DNA from: Emticicia sp. BO119
GTDB lineage: Bacteria > Bacteroidota > Bacteroidia > Cytophagales > Spirosomataceae
Direction of reading: 5' to 3'
DNA length: 64,000 nucleotides
Assembly: GCF_013912375.1 (NCBI RefSeq)
Contig: NZ_JACETV010000001.1
Span: forward strand, 372,001-436,000
The stretch's first letter is position 1, and each line of letters begins with the position of its first letter. Shown in pieces: positions 1-8,113 of the stretch. Below the pieces are notes generated by a model. The model had not been told where the DNA came from and did not search any database. It was given only the letters and a program-made list of their open reading frames with translations. The translations under genes were made by a program, and so were the position numbers.

Positions 1-323
1 CTGAGCTGGCACATAGTAAAGAAGTCTTGCTAAAAGTAATTATTGAAACCGCCTATTTAGACAATTTTGATCTGAGCATTGCCTGTGAGATTTGTGAAGA
101 AGCAGGAGCAGATTTTGTAAAGACATCTACTGGTTTTGCGCCCAAAGGAGCAGATATAGAGCAGGTAAAGCAAATTCGGAATAACTTACCGACCTCGATA
201 AAAATAAAAGCATCGGGTGGCATTCAGACTTATGAACAAGCGATAGCTTTTATAGAAGCAGGTGCAGAGCGTTTGGGTACTTCATCAGGTGTTGCTATTT
301 TGAAAGGAGATGCAAATAGATAG
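1..323 (+). CDS. deoC: Deoxyribose-phosphate aldolase, C-terminal part (cut by window edge)
   Basis: DeoC cleaves 2-deoxyribose-5-phosphate to acetaldehyde and glyceraldehyde-3-phosphate in deoxynucleoside salvage in the cytoplasm. The reading frame is open back to base 3, so the gene begins outside the window and only the last 107 or so residues are visible. The motif VKTSTGF carries the Schiff-base lysine of the class I aldolase. KASGGI carries the second active-site lysine, and the ending GAERLGTSSGV is the phosphate-binding end of the TIM barrel. No terminator is evident after it and the next gene is convergent. The identification is secure; the true start cannot be seen. Confidence 0.93.
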   Translation, partial: ELAHSKEVLLKVIIETAYLDNFDLSIACEICEEAGADFVKTSTGFAPKGADIEQVKQIRNNLPTSIKIKASGGIQTYEQAIAFIEAGAERLGTSSGVAILKGDANR

Positions 324-448
324 ATATTAAAAAAGGAAACGATTCTGTCTCCTCTAAGCTGACACCTTGCAATAGTTTCTGGCCAGAAGAAGTCAAACTA
401 TTCGGTGCCTGAGAATGGTAAAAGACCCAAATAATTCCGGAAAAATAC

Positions 449-1381
449 TTACTTCACGGGTAAATGCACCTCTGCCATCATACATCTGGCAGAACCACCT
501 CCACAAGCTTCAATAATATCTAAATCGAAATGTAATAAATCTGCATACTCGCTTAATTGATTTTTTTGATCTTGAGTTAGGGATTCATAAGCACTGGTCG
601 ACATCACCAAAATACGGTGTTCTTTCTCATTATTCACCATAAGCATATTCCCTGCAAAGGCATTCATCTGCTCCAGACTTATTTCAATAATGGTTTTACC
701 AGTACTTTCCAGACTTTCTTTTACCATCAGTCTTTCGTCAAGGTCTTTAATTGATTGAAGGCAAACTACGGCAAAAATATCGCCTATACACATCATTACA
801 TTGGTATGATAAACCTCCTTATCATTTGCATCTACCGCACTGAACTTCACAATCTTGTAACCATTCATTTGTTTTTCCCAGGCTTCCAACACTTCTTCAT
901 TAGTACGGGGCGAAAGGCAAGCATAGGCAATGCGGTGCATGCGGTCAAGTACAAGGCTTCCCGTTCCCTCCAGGAACTTGTTTTCATCTTCAAAAGCAGT
1001 CAGATCAATGATAGTCTCAACATGAAAATTCTTTCTCAGATCTTCAATAATATCAGATCTGCGTTCCAGACGACGGTTTCCCGCTTGCATAGGGTATAGA
1101 CAAACCTTACCACTATGGTGAAACGAAACCCAGTTATTCGGGAAAATGCTATCTGGCGTATAAGGTTTTTGCGTATCATCATATACTATTACATTCACAC
1201 CAATAGTGCGCAATTGGCTTACCATTAAATCGAATTCTTTTAAAGCATTTTCTTGAGTTATTTCAATAGTTAATGCTTGAGAACCAGTATTCTGAAAGGC
1301 ATTGCTTTCGGCAGTTTGCAGATTAAATGCAAAGTTTACAGGCCGAATCATCAAGATATTTGAAGTAGTCTGAGCTTGCAT
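449..1381 (-). CDS. ctlX: Citrulline hydrolase of the amidinotransferase fold (CtlX)
   Basis: A 310-residue cytoplasmic enzyme of the guanidino-group-modifying superfamily (DDAH and arginine deiminase fold). The catalytic set is visible: FLEGTGSLV (acid), YHTNVMM (histidine), and the C-terminal GGGSARCMM with nucleophile Cys300. Bacteroidota proteins with the N-terminal pattern MIRPVNFAFN..TA are named citrulline utilization hydrolase CtlX, which converts citrulline to ornithine, ammonia and CO2. Paired with the arginine deiminase at 20102-21538 it would complete an arginine-to-ornithine route without carbamoyl phosphate. Its 5' leader carries octamer repeats (see 1402-1448). DDAH or another arginine-derivative hydrolase remains possible because specificity cannot be read from the motifs. 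Confidence 0.8.
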   Translation of the reverse strand: MQAQTTSNILMIRPVNFAFNLQTAESNAFQNTGSQALTIEITQENALKEFDLMVSQLRTIGVNVIVYDDTQKPYTPDSIFPNNWVSFHHSGKVCLYPMQAGNRRLERRSDIIEDLRKNFHVETIIDLTAFEDENKFLEGTGSLVLDRMHRIAYACLSPRTNEEVLEAWEKQMNGYKIVKFSAVDANDKEVYHTNVMMCIGDIFAVVCLQSIKDLDERLMVKESLESTGKTIIEISLEQMNAFAGNMLMVNNEKEHRILVMSTSAYESLTQDQKNQLSEYADLLHFDLDIIEACGGGSARCMMAEVHLPVK

Positions 1382-1401
1382 AAAGTAAGTTTTAAAATTT
1401 A

Positions 1402-1448
1402 GTGATTTAGTGAATGAGCGGCCAACACTATGGTGATTCAGTGATTAA
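1402..1448 (-). repeat. Octamer repeat in the leader of ctlX
   Basis: On the plus strand GTGATTTA GTGAATGA (1402-1417) and GTGATTCA GTGATTAA (1433-1448) are tandem copies with a period of 8 bp. Read on the strand of ctlX they are AATCACT-type units ending about 20 bases before its start codon. Similar octamers precede the genes starting at 17059, 21538, 38899 and 62910 in the same orientation relative to the gene. Confidence 0.6.
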
Positions 1449-1561
1449 TAGTAATTTAAACAGTTAAGCTGAAAGATGTTTACCAAACGATGGTTAAATA
1501 AAATTGAGATTTTCTTAGACTTTTATAGTATCGCTCGTTTGCTAAATCACTTAGTACATTT

Positions 1562-2803
1562 CTACGCCTTTTCCATTTCATCTACTCTCACCCGATGACC
1601 CTCTAAGAAGAAGCGGATTCGGTTTGAGGCTGTTTCAAGTTCTTCCATTGAAGGCAGAAACACAATTCGGAAATGGTCGTTTTTAACATAATTAAAGCCT
1701 GTTCCTGAAACAACTAAAACTTTTTGTTCTGACAGTAAGTCAAAAACAAATTGCTCATCATCTTTGAACGAAAATTTCTTTAAATCTATTTTCGGAAATA
1801 AGTACAGGGCTCCTTTGGGTTTCACACAGGTTACGCCAGGTATATCTGTCATTTTATAATGAATAAGGTCACGTTGTTTACATAGCCTGCCTTCTGGCGC
1901 AACCAGATCGTTGATACTCTGATATCCTCCAAGTGCCGTCTGAATAGCATACTGCGTGGGCACATTGGCGCATAATCGCATACTGGCCAGAAGATTGAAC
2001 CCCTCTACAAAAGATTTAGCCTTGTGCACCGCACCACTTAGAATTACCCATCCTCCACGAAAACCCGCTGCACGATAGTTTTTAGACAAACCACCATAAG
2101 TCATGATAAACACATCATCGCTTAAAGTAGCGATCGGAATATGTTTGTTGCCATCATATAGAATTTTATCGTAAATTTCATCAGAGAAAATAATAAGATT
2201 ATGTTCTGCCGCTAATTTAACAATACCTTCCAATACTTCTTTACTATAAACTGCACCTGTTGGGTTGTTGGGGTTAATAACTACAATTCCCTTGGTTTTG
2301 CGATTGATTTTACGACGAATATCATCTAAATCAGGATTCCAGTCAGACTCCTCATCGCAGATATAGTGTACGGGTTTACCACCTGATAAGGCCACAGAGG
2401 TTGTCCAGAGAGGATAATCAGGGGATGGAACAAGAATCTCATCGCCTTCATTCAATAAAGCCTGCATGGTCATTACTATTAGCTCACTTACCCCATTACC
2501 TATAAATATATCGTCAATAGTTACGCCATGAATACCCAATTGTTGAGTATAATGCATGATAGCCTTGCGGGCAGGAAAAATACCTAAATGATGTGAATAC
2601 CCTTGCGCATTACGGATATTCATAATCATATCATATATAATTTCGTCAGGAACATCAAAACCAAACGGTGCCGGATTACCAATATTGAGATTGATAATTT
2701 TTTGCCCCATTGCCTCCAGTTGTTGAGCTTTATCGAAGACGGGTCCACGAATGGCATAACTCAGGTTATTCAGGCGATTGCTTTTATTAATTGATTGGTG
2801 CAT
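1562..2803 (-). CDS. Class I/II PLP aminotransferase, AlaA-like
   Basis: A 413-residue fold-type I aminotransferase of the AlaA/AspC group, cytoplasmic. Visible landmarks are NIGNPAPFGF near residue 40, VPSPDYPLW at about 130, NPNNPTGAVY at about 180, SDEIYDK at about 210, and SKNYRAAGFRGGW at about 245, whose lysine binds PLP. This pattern is typical of E. coli AlaA, which transaminates alanine and glutamate with pyruvate and 2-oxoglutarate. The length is normal. It lies 180 bp upstream of ctlX on the same strand, so co-transcription is possible. Assignment to the family is firm; the preferred amino acid is inferred. Confidence 0.85.
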   Translation of the reverse strand: MHQSINKSNRLNNLSYAIRGPVFDKAQQLEAMGQKIINLNIGNPAPFGFDVPDEIIYDMIMNIRNAQGYSHHLGIFPARKAIMHYTQQLGIHGVTIDDIFIGNGVSELIVMTMQALLNEGDEILVPSPDYPLWTTSVALSGGKPVHYICDEESDWNPDLDDIRRKINRKTKGIVVINPNNPTGAVYSKEVLEGIVKLAAEHNLIIFSDEIYDKILYDGNKHIPIATLSDDVFIMTYGGLSKNYRAAGFRGGWVILSGAVHKAKSFVEGFNLLASMRLCANVPTQYAIQTALGGYQSINDLVAPEGRLCKQRDLIHYKMTDIPGVTCVKPKGALYLFPKIDLKKFSFKDDEQFVFDLLSEQKVLVVSGTGFNYVKNDHFRIVFLPSMEELETASNRIRFFLEGHRVRVDEMEKA

Positions 2804-2861
2804 ACGCTTATAAAATAAAATTGTGTGTAAAATTAATTAAAATTTATGCTTAATACCGACA

Positions 2862-2897
2862 AAAAAGGTCGAGAAATAATTTGTTCCCGACCTTTTT
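2862..2897 (-). terminator. Rho-independent terminator of the ECF sigma operon
   Basis: A 10-bp perfect stem (AAAAAGGTCG at 2862-2871 with CGACCTTTTT at 2888-2897) lies 35 bases past the stop of the Spy-like gene. Read on the minus strand it runs into a further TT, giving a U-rich tail. Confidence 0.8.
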
Positions 2898-2931
2898 ATA
2901 ACGATTGTTGTGTTTTTGATTGATTTTTAAA

Positions 2932-3360
2932 CTATTCTCGTAGCTTCTCTAACAATTTTTTATTAAAACTCTGCTCTGTACGTTTCAATTCGGCGTACTG
3001 CTTTGGAGTAATTGTTTTCAGAAGTTTTGCCATATATTCTTCATCCAACTCAATCTCTTTCTTTTTGATAGCCAGAGTCTGGCGATGAGATGAAATGATT
3101 TTATCGTCGGTGGCAGTGAGCGAATTAGCTTCATCCATGCTTCTTTTAATACTTCTTCTGAGATCAAATTTTTTGCTTTGATACTCATTATATACTGACC
3201 AGAACTGTGGTGCCTGCTCTGTTGTAAGATTTAACTTTTCAGTAATCAGGCCAATTTTTGCAGTTTGTATTTTCTCGAATCGTTCGTCCTTGAAACCTTG
3301 TCGGTTCTGTGAGAACGAAAGCATCGGTATGGCTAAAATGATAATTATTAATTGTTTCAT
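2932..3360 (-). CDS. Exported Spy/CpxP-like protein
   Basis: A small exported protein of about 142 residues. A signal peptide (MKQLIIIILAIPMLSFSQ) begins at base 3360. An upstream in-frame ATG at 3378 would put polar residues before it, so 3360 is preferred. The mature part is charged and helical, with LTTEQAPQFWSVY and ITPKQYAEL, which resemble the LTxxQ motifs of the Spy/CpxP/ZraP family of periplasmic chaperones and stress sensors. It is the third gene after an ECF sigma factor and a membrane protein, spaced 21-40 bp from the latter. A periplasmic sensing or chaperone role in that circuit is inferred from this order. Confidence 0.7.
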   Translation of the reverse strand: MKQLIIIILAIPMLSFSQNRQGFKDERFEKIQTAKIGLITEKLNLTTEQAPQFWSVYNEYQSKKFDLRRSIKRSMDEANSLTATDDKIISSHRQTLAIKKKEIELDEEYMAKLLKTITPKQYAELKRTEQSFNKKLLEKLRE

Positions 3361-3399
3361 AACTGTTGGTTTTATCATGTGTGTAATGGTCTCAGTACA

Positions 3400-4134
3400 C
3401 TATATATCTTCTAAATCCTGACTTTCAAGATGCTCCAAAATATCTCTTTTATTAATATCCAGATCATCAATAATTTTAGTTTCCACTTCTTTTGGCAAAG
3501 GAGCAGTATTTGTAGTTATTGCTTCGTATTCTAAATAACCTAAATCTACAGTTGCCAGATAGCTGTTGATTTCATCTTTGCTCAATTCTTCCAAAGCTAC
3601 TTCTGAATCTGCTTTACTGAATTGAGGAACGGCAAAGCCTAATCCGATCAGCAGTATGATACTCGCTGCAGCGGCCCACATAGTCCTTCCTCTCTGCCAC
3701 CAATTCACATTAATAACCTTCGTTTTTTCCTGGGTTTTGGCAAGAATACTGGCAGTCAATTCGGCAAAATAATTGTTTGGTATTTCAAAAATATTCTTAC
3801 GTTCAATGCTCTCAATTCTAACCGTTGCTCTGATACTCTCTTCTGTATTTTCAAAATAACCCTCAGGTACTTTAAAAACATTTACTTTAGGCAAGCTATT
3901 CAATCTGACTTCCTGTTTTTCAAGGTCAGCAATCCGGTTCAGGATTCTTGATGAAAGTGTATTGAAGTAATTGTCGGGAACAGCAAAGTTTTGATTTTTG
4001 CCAAAACTCAGTACAGGCTCGTCAGAGAATGCTATTCTTTCCTGGACAGACACAAACAAAGTATCGAAGTATCCTTCAGGTACTTTGAATATGTTCATTT
4101 TAGGAAGTTCTTCTATTTTGATTATCTCTTTCAT
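3400..4134 (-). CDS. Single-pass membrane protein with four FxVPxxYF repeats, candidate anti-sigma factor
   Basis: A 244-residue protein I cannot assign to a named family. The N-terminal 135 residues hold four copies of a motif close to F-x-[VI]-P-x-[GN]-Y-F followed by a short amphipathic helix: at about residues 16-23, 50-57, 87-94 and 116-123, spaced 29-37 apart. A hydrophobic segment at about 150-172 (WAAAASIILLIGLGF) is the only membrane span. The acidic C-terminal 70 residues include EELSKDEINSYL. It sits 103 bp after the ECF sigma gene and before the Spy-like gene. Position and topology fit an anti-sigma factor or scaffold, but there is no zinc-binding HxxxCxxC motif, so this is inference. 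Confidence 0.6.
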   Translation of the reverse strand: MKEIIKIEELPKMNIFKVPEGYFDTLFVSVQERIAFSDEPVLSFGKNQNFAVPDNYFNTLSSRILNRIADLEKQEVRLNSLPKVNVFKVPEGYFENTEESIRATVRIESIERKNIFEIPNNYFAELTASILAKTQEKTKVINVNWWQRGRTMWAAAASIILLIGLGFAVPQFSKADSEVALEELSKDEINSYLATVDLGYLEYEAITTNTAPLPKEVETKIIDDLDINKRDILEHLESQDLEDI

Positions 4135-4237
4135 ACTATTGAATAGAGCCTGGTAGCGTTATGCTGCTCTTTTTAAGCCTTTTAACTATTTTTTTAATTG
4201 TTTTTTTGACAATTGAATTATTAAAAGGTTTAAAGAA

Positions 4238-4804
4238 CTAAGATTCTTTATTTAAAAATTCTTCAATTTTTTTCACAGCTAAATGATACGAGGCTTTCAA
4301 AGCTCCTACAGACGTACCTGTTATCTCGGCAATGTCTTCATATTTCATATCTTCATAATATTTCATATTGAATACTAAACGTTGTTTATCTGGCAGTTGC
4401 AATAGCGCTTTCTGGAGTTTTAGTTGGATCTCATCTCCTGAAATGTAATCCTGCGAAATGGAACTCTCTAAGGTATTTAGCAAGTCCATGCTATCCTCAG
4501 ATTCAGTTTCCAATGGTACATGATTCTGGCGACGTTTTTTTTGCAGGAAATTTAATGACTCGTTGGTGGCAATTCTATATATCCAGGTATATAACTGGGC
4601 ATCTCCTCTGAAATTCTGTAGACCCTGCCATACTTTAATAAATGTTTCCTGCACCACATCGTCAGCATCGTCGTGGTCAATTACCATTTTACGGATATGC
4701 CAATAGATTTTTTGCTGATATTTCTTTATCAGCAACTCAAAACCATTCCGACGTTTATCCGGGTCTACTATTAAATTAATTAATTCCTGATCTGAAATCT
4801 GCAT
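4238..4804 (-). CDS. ECF-type RNA polymerase sigma factor
   Basis: A 188-residue sigma-70 family factor of the ECF class. Region 2 is visible at about residues 20-90, with DADDVVQETFIKVWQGL and TWIYRIATNESLNFL. Region 4 lies at about 130-180, with LPDKQRLVFNMKYYEDMKYEDIAEITGTSVGALKASYH as its helix-turn-helix part; no region 3 lies between. It is the first gene of a three-gene minus-strand operon with a repeat-bearing membrane protein and a Spy-like exported protein. That order suggests an envelope-stress regulator, probably autoregulated. An inverted repeat lies just upstream at 4837-4901. Confidence 0.92.
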   Translation of the reverse strand: MQISDQELINLIVDPDKRRNGFELLIKKYQQKIYWHIRKMVIDHDDADDVVQETFIKVWQGLQNFRGDAQLYTWIYRIATNESLNFLQKKRRQNHVPLETESEDSMDLLNTLESSISQDYISGDEIQLKLQKALLQLPDKQRLVFNMKYYEDMKYEDIAEITGTSVGALKASYHLAVKKIEEFLNKES

Positions 4805-4836
4805 TTTACAGAAAAATTGGTTGAATGTAAGTAATT

Positions 4837-4901
4837 ACCCTACTCTTAAATCTCCTGTCCCTTGCTTGAAGACAGTCAGTGGTCGCTCACCGGAGTAGGG
4901 T
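4837..4901 (-). repeat. Long inverted repeat enclosing two short stems upstream of the sigma gene
   Basis: ACCCTACTC (4837-4845) pairs perfectly with GAGTAGGGT (4893-4901). Between them CTGTC and GACAG (4855-4875) could form a second stem and GTG/CAC a third, a layout like a small three-way junction. It lies 28 bp after the end of the transketolase C-terminal gene and 32 bp before the sigma gene, both on the minus strand. It could be a leader structure of the sigma mRNA or an atypical terminator. I recognise no known riboswitch in it. Confidence 0.4.
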
Positions 4902-4929
4902 TAAATTCTTATACAACAACCAATCTATT

Positions 4930-5886
4930 TTATTGTTTTCTTTGAATTGCTTTTAATGCCTTTTCAACAATATTTTTTGCTGAAAGGCCATATTTTTCCA
5001 TCAATTGTGCAGGAGTGCCTGATTCACCGAATGAATTGTTTACAGCTACATACTCTTGTGGTGCTAAGAAATTCTTTGCCAAAGTTTGTGCTATTGCATC
5101 ACCTAAACCACCATTTGCCTGATGTTCTTCACAAGAAACCATACATCTGGTTTTACGAACGCTCTTTAAGATAGCTTTTTCGTCTAAAGGTTTAATAGTA
5201 TGAATATTAACAATCTCGGCGCTGATACCCTGTGCTTCTAATATTTCAGCGGCCTGAATTGCTTCCCATACAAGATGGCCGGTAGCAACAATAGTTACAT
5301 CTTTACCTTCGCTTACCATCCATGCTTTACCGATTTCAAACTTCTGGTCTGGTGCTGTGAAAACAGGAACCACCGGACGACCGAAACGCAAATAAATCGG
5401 GCCTTTCCAGTTAGCAGCTGCAATCGTAGCTGCTTTGGTTTGGTTGAAATCACATGGGTTGATAACCGTCATATTTGGCATAGCACGCATCATAGCCAAA
5501 TCTTCAAGAATCTGGTGCGTAGCACCGTCTTCTCCTAAAGTAAGCCCTGCATGGGATACGGCTATTTTTACATTTTTATCTGAATATGCTACCGACTGAC
5601 GGATCTGGTCGTAAACTCTACCTGAACCGAAATTGGCGAATGTTGTAGCAAATGGGATTTTACTTCCAATGGTAAGTCCTGCAGCAACACCAATCATATT
5701 GGCTTCTGCAATACCACATTGGATAAATCTTTCAGGATTTTCTTTAATGAATGTATCTATTTTCAAAGAACCCACAAGGTCGGCGCAAAGAGTGACTACA
5801 TTAGGGTTAGTTCTGCCCAATTCGGTCATACCCGCGCCAAAGCCTGAACGTGTATCTTTTTTCTCGGTGAATGTGTATTTTGTCAT
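4930..5886 (-). CDS. Transketolase, C-terminal subunit
   Basis: A 318-residue protein holding the pyrimidine-binding and C-terminal domains of transketolase. GIAEANMIGVAAGL carries the glutamate that activates thiamine diphosphate. SHAGLTLGEDGATHQ and LRFGRPVVP are typical, and the Rossmann-like C-terminal domain starts at about residue 190. It lies 47 bp downstream of the N-terminal subunit gene, and together they form one split transketolase of the non-oxidative pentose phosphate pathway. Split transketolases are common in Bacteroidota, Archaea and Firmicutes. It closely resembles DXP synthase C-termini, but the partner gene makes transketolase the better call. Confidence 0.92.
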   Translation of the reverse strand: MTKYTFTEKKDTRSGFGAGMTELGRTNPNVVTLCADLVGSLKIDTFIKENPERFIQCGIAEANMIGVAAGLTIGSKIPFATTFANFGSGRVYDQIRQSVAYSDKNVKIAVSHAGLTLGEDGATHQILEDLAMMRAMPNMTVINPCDFNQTKAATIAAANWKGPIYLRFGRPVVPVFTAPDQKFEIGKAWMVSEGKDVTIVATGHLVWEAIQAAEILEAQGISAEIVNIHTIKPLDEKAILKSVRKTRCMVSCEEHQANGGLGDAIAQTLAKNFLAPQEYVAVNNSFGESGTPAQLMEKYGLSAKNIVEKALKAIQRKQ

Positions 5887-5933
5887 AAACGCTGATAATT
5901 CTGAATGTTAAATAATTTGCTTTGTTGCATTAA

Positions 5934-6806
5934 TCAATAATCCCCGATAGTACCGGTAGTAACCAATTGATTCAATGCCGTTTGTAATTGTTCATCGTTA
6001 GGTGCAACACCATGCCATTTGTGGCTACCCATCATATAATCTACTCCTGCACCCATTTCGGTTTTCATGAGTATCATAATCGGTTGGCCTTTACCTGTCA
6101 GACGTTTGGCTTTACGCAATCCAGCAATTACCTGGTCCATATCATTACCGTCTTTGATTTCCATTACATTCCAGCCGAAAGCTTTGTATTTGGCTTTCAA
6201 ATCGCGGTTATTCATTACCTTTTCGGTAGGGCCGTCAATCTGCTGACCGTTCAAGTCTATAATTGCAATCAGATTATCTGTTTTGTGGTGAGGTGCTGCC
6301 TGTGCTGCTTCCCATACTTGTCCTTCCTGTTGCTCACCATCACCCATTAAACAATATACCAGATTTTTATCTCCATTCAGGCGTTTAGCTAAGGCTGCTC
6401 CTATAGCTACCGAAAGCCCTTGACCTAATGAACCAGACGCTACACGAATACCCGGAAGGTGCTCGTGTGTAGTTGGGTGTCCTTGTAATCTTGAATCAAT
6501 CTTACGGAATGTAGCTAATTCTTTTACATCAAAATATCCTCTACGAGCTAAGGTTGAATAAAATACAGGCGAAATATGTCCGTTTGAAAGGAAGAACAAA
6601 TCTTCACCTTTTCCGTCCATATTAAAAGAGAGATAGGTGTCTTTACCTTTTCGGTTGTTAATTTTCATTTGCTGAAAATAAAGCGCAACAAATAAATCGG
6701 TACAACCTAATGAGCCTCCCGGGTGTCCGGATTGGCAGGCATGCACCATTCTAACAATATCCCGGCGTACTTGTACCGCAATTTCTCGTAGTTCTTGGGT
6801 TTGCAT
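5934..6806 (-). CDS. Transketolase, N-terminal (ThDP-binding) subunit
   Basis: A 290-residue protein equal to the diphosphate-binding domain of transketolase. SGHPGGSLGCTDL near residue 26 and GSLGQGLSVAIGAAL at about 125 are family signatures. The ThDP/Mg motif starts at GDGEQQEGQVWEAAQ (about 155) and ends with the asparagine of IDLNGQQIDG. It transfers two-carbon ketol units between sugar phosphates once joined to the C-terminal subunit encoded 47 bp downstream. A minus-7-like element TACTTTTG at 6895-6902 on the minus strand would give a leader of about 80 bases. Confidence 0.93.
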   Translation of the reverse strand: MQTQELREIAVQVRRDIVRMVHACQSGHPGGSLGCTDLFVALYFQQMKINNRKGKDTYLSFNMDGKGEDLFFLSNGHISPVFYSTLARRGYFDVKELATFRKIDSRLQGHPTTHEHLPGIRVASGSLGQGLSVAIGAALAKRLNGDKNLVYCLMGDGEQQEGQVWEAAQAAPHHKTDNLIAIIDLNGQQIDGPTEKVMNNRDLKAKYKAFGWNVMEIKDGNDMDQVIAGLRKAKRLTGKGQPIMILMKTEMGAGVDYMMGSHKWHGVAPNDEQLQTALNQLVTTGTIGDY

Positions 6807-6894
6807 TTAAAAAGATTTATTAAGTGTCAAAAAAACAATTAATACAAAGGTAGTTCAGAAAGTGATAAAAATGTGGTTGTTGTATTAATTTTTG

Positions 6895-6902
6895 CAAAAG
6901 TA
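6895..6902 (-). promoter_or_regulatory. Bacteroidota-type minus-7 element before transketolase
   Basis: TACTTTTG on the minus strand matches the TAnnTTTG consensus. A clear TTTG minus-33 box at the expected distance is not seen, so the call is tentative. Confidence 0.4.
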
Positions 6903-7129
6903 CATAATACATCTTGGTTTTTAAATATAGAATCGTTTTAAACTTGGCTTTTTGAGCTATAAATAGTCGTTTGTGTTTGTTTTTTTTTAAATAGTTTGGC
7001 TCACCTGTTATTTATTAATCTTATATACGTGCCAGCAAATGAATTCTTATGTTCAGGTTAACACTTATATAAATCTACTTGAAAGGATATTCTCAATAGT
7101 AATGTTTGCGGCTTGTGTCCTCTGAAATT

Positions 7130-7166
7130 GAGAAAGGTTGTGTTGAATATGGACACAACCTTTCTC
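7130..7166. repeat. Perfect 14-bp hairpin, copy 1 of a dispersed pair
   Basis: GAGAAAGGTTGTGT (7130-7143) pairs without mismatch with ACACAACCTTTCTC (7153-7166) around a 9-base loop. The inverse complement of the hairpin at 39062-39102 aligns with it over about 60 bp including flanks and the loop motif TATGG. It could end transcription of the DUF1295 operon 114 bp away, but the weak T tract argues against a simple terminator. Confidence 0.65.
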
Positions 7167-7279
7167 AGTTACCAAAACAATTATTGTCAATCTGATATGA
7201 ATTCTACAGGTAATCGCATAGATTAGATTTATCTAAGCAATCGAAATTAATTCTATGATTATAATGGGGTATTGTGATA

Positions 7280-8101
7280 TTAAAATATCTTTGGAAAAAA
7301 AGCAGGAACACGATTGACATACTCATCGTATTGAGGTTTGGTTTCAGTTAGTTTTTTCTCTAATAATGTTACTCCTGAAACCTGCATGAGGAGAAATGTC
7401 ATTAATAGCGGACTGAAAGCAAATAGATATTGCTGGTTGGTGCAGGCAAAAAGGAAATATCCCCACCATTGCGCTGCATCGCCAAAGTAATTAGGATGAC
7501 GCGTGCGAGACCATAACCCGGTTTGTAAAACTTTACCTTTGTTAGAAGATTTTTTCTTGAATTGTGTGAGTTGCCAGTCGCCAGCGGCTTCAAATATAAA
7601 GCCCATCAACCAGATGCCTATACCTATATAATCAAGTGGTTGTAAATCATTAAATTCAGAAGATAGGGCAGGGACGTAAAGTGATGAGATAAGCCATAAT
7701 AAAATACCCTGCAATAAGAAAACCTTGAAGAATGATACCCACCACCATTTTTTGCCGCTTTCTTTTCTCCATTCCTTATAACGGTAGTCCTCGCCTTTAC
7801 CAATATTTCTGAAGGCTAAGTGAATACTCAGGCGTAGACCCCATAGAGTGACAATACTACAAAAGATTAATGAACGCGCATCATCTAAGCCTCCTGAATA
7901 ACGATAAAACCATACAGTAAGTACAAAACCTGTTCCCCAGAAAATATCTATGATGCTTGAATCTTTTAGAAGTATACTGATTAGCCAGAGCACAGTAAAA
8001 CAAAACATAATGACTATCAGGCCTTGTACAAATGGGTAAGGTTGAAATAACAGGAAGACTGCTGTGATAATAACTGCAAGCAATAGAACGATGCGCGTCA
8101 T
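7280..8101 (-). CDS. DUF1295 membrane protein, steroid 5-alpha-reductase/isoprenylcysteine methyltransferase-like
   Basis: A 273-residue integral membrane protein with about six hydrophobic helices. The C-terminal signature runs TGLWSRTRHPNYFGDAAQWWGY at about residues 190-215, with a later LLEKKL..KPQYDEYVNRVPAF. This is the DUF1295 pattern, related to 5-alpha-reductases and ICMT methyltransferases. Family members reduce or modify lipid-like substrates with NADPH or SAM, but the substrate here is unknown. It is the last gene of a minus-strand run with the M23 peptidase and Bcp, 12 bp behind Bcp. Confidence 0.82.
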   Translation of the reverse strand: MTRIVLLLAVIITAVFLLFQPYPFVQGLIVIMFCFTVLWLISILLKDSSIIDIFWGTGFVLTVWFYRYSGGLDDARSLIFCSIVTLWGLRLSIHLAFRNIGKGEDYRYKEWRKESGKKWWWVSFFKVFLLQGILLWLISSLYVPALSSEFNDLQPLDYIGIGIWLMGFIFEAAGDWQLTQFKKKSSNKGKVLQTGLWSRTRHPNYFGDAAQWWGYFLFACTNQQYLFAFSPLLMTFLLMQVSGVTLLEKKLTETKPQYDEYVNRVPAFFPKIF

Positions 8102-8113
8102 TTTGGAGAAAAT

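Larger units (their letters stand above)
6807..7279. other. 473-bp intergenic region
   Basis: This stretch separates the DUF1295 gene end from the transketolase start, both on the minus strand. It holds the predicted transketolase promoter at 6895-6902 and a strong hairpin at 7130-7166. A 28-codon ORF at 7039-7125 ends just before the hairpin but is too short to call. I see no RNA gene. Confidence 0.6.

Noticed and set aside
4930-6806. Split transketolase as a broken gene
   Set aside because: Both halves keep their cofactor motifs and start codons, and two-gene transketolases are normal in this phylum.
7039-7125. 28-codon ORF ending just before the hairpin at 7130
   Set aside because: Too short to separate from chance, and the homologous hairpin at 39062 has no matching ORF beside it.
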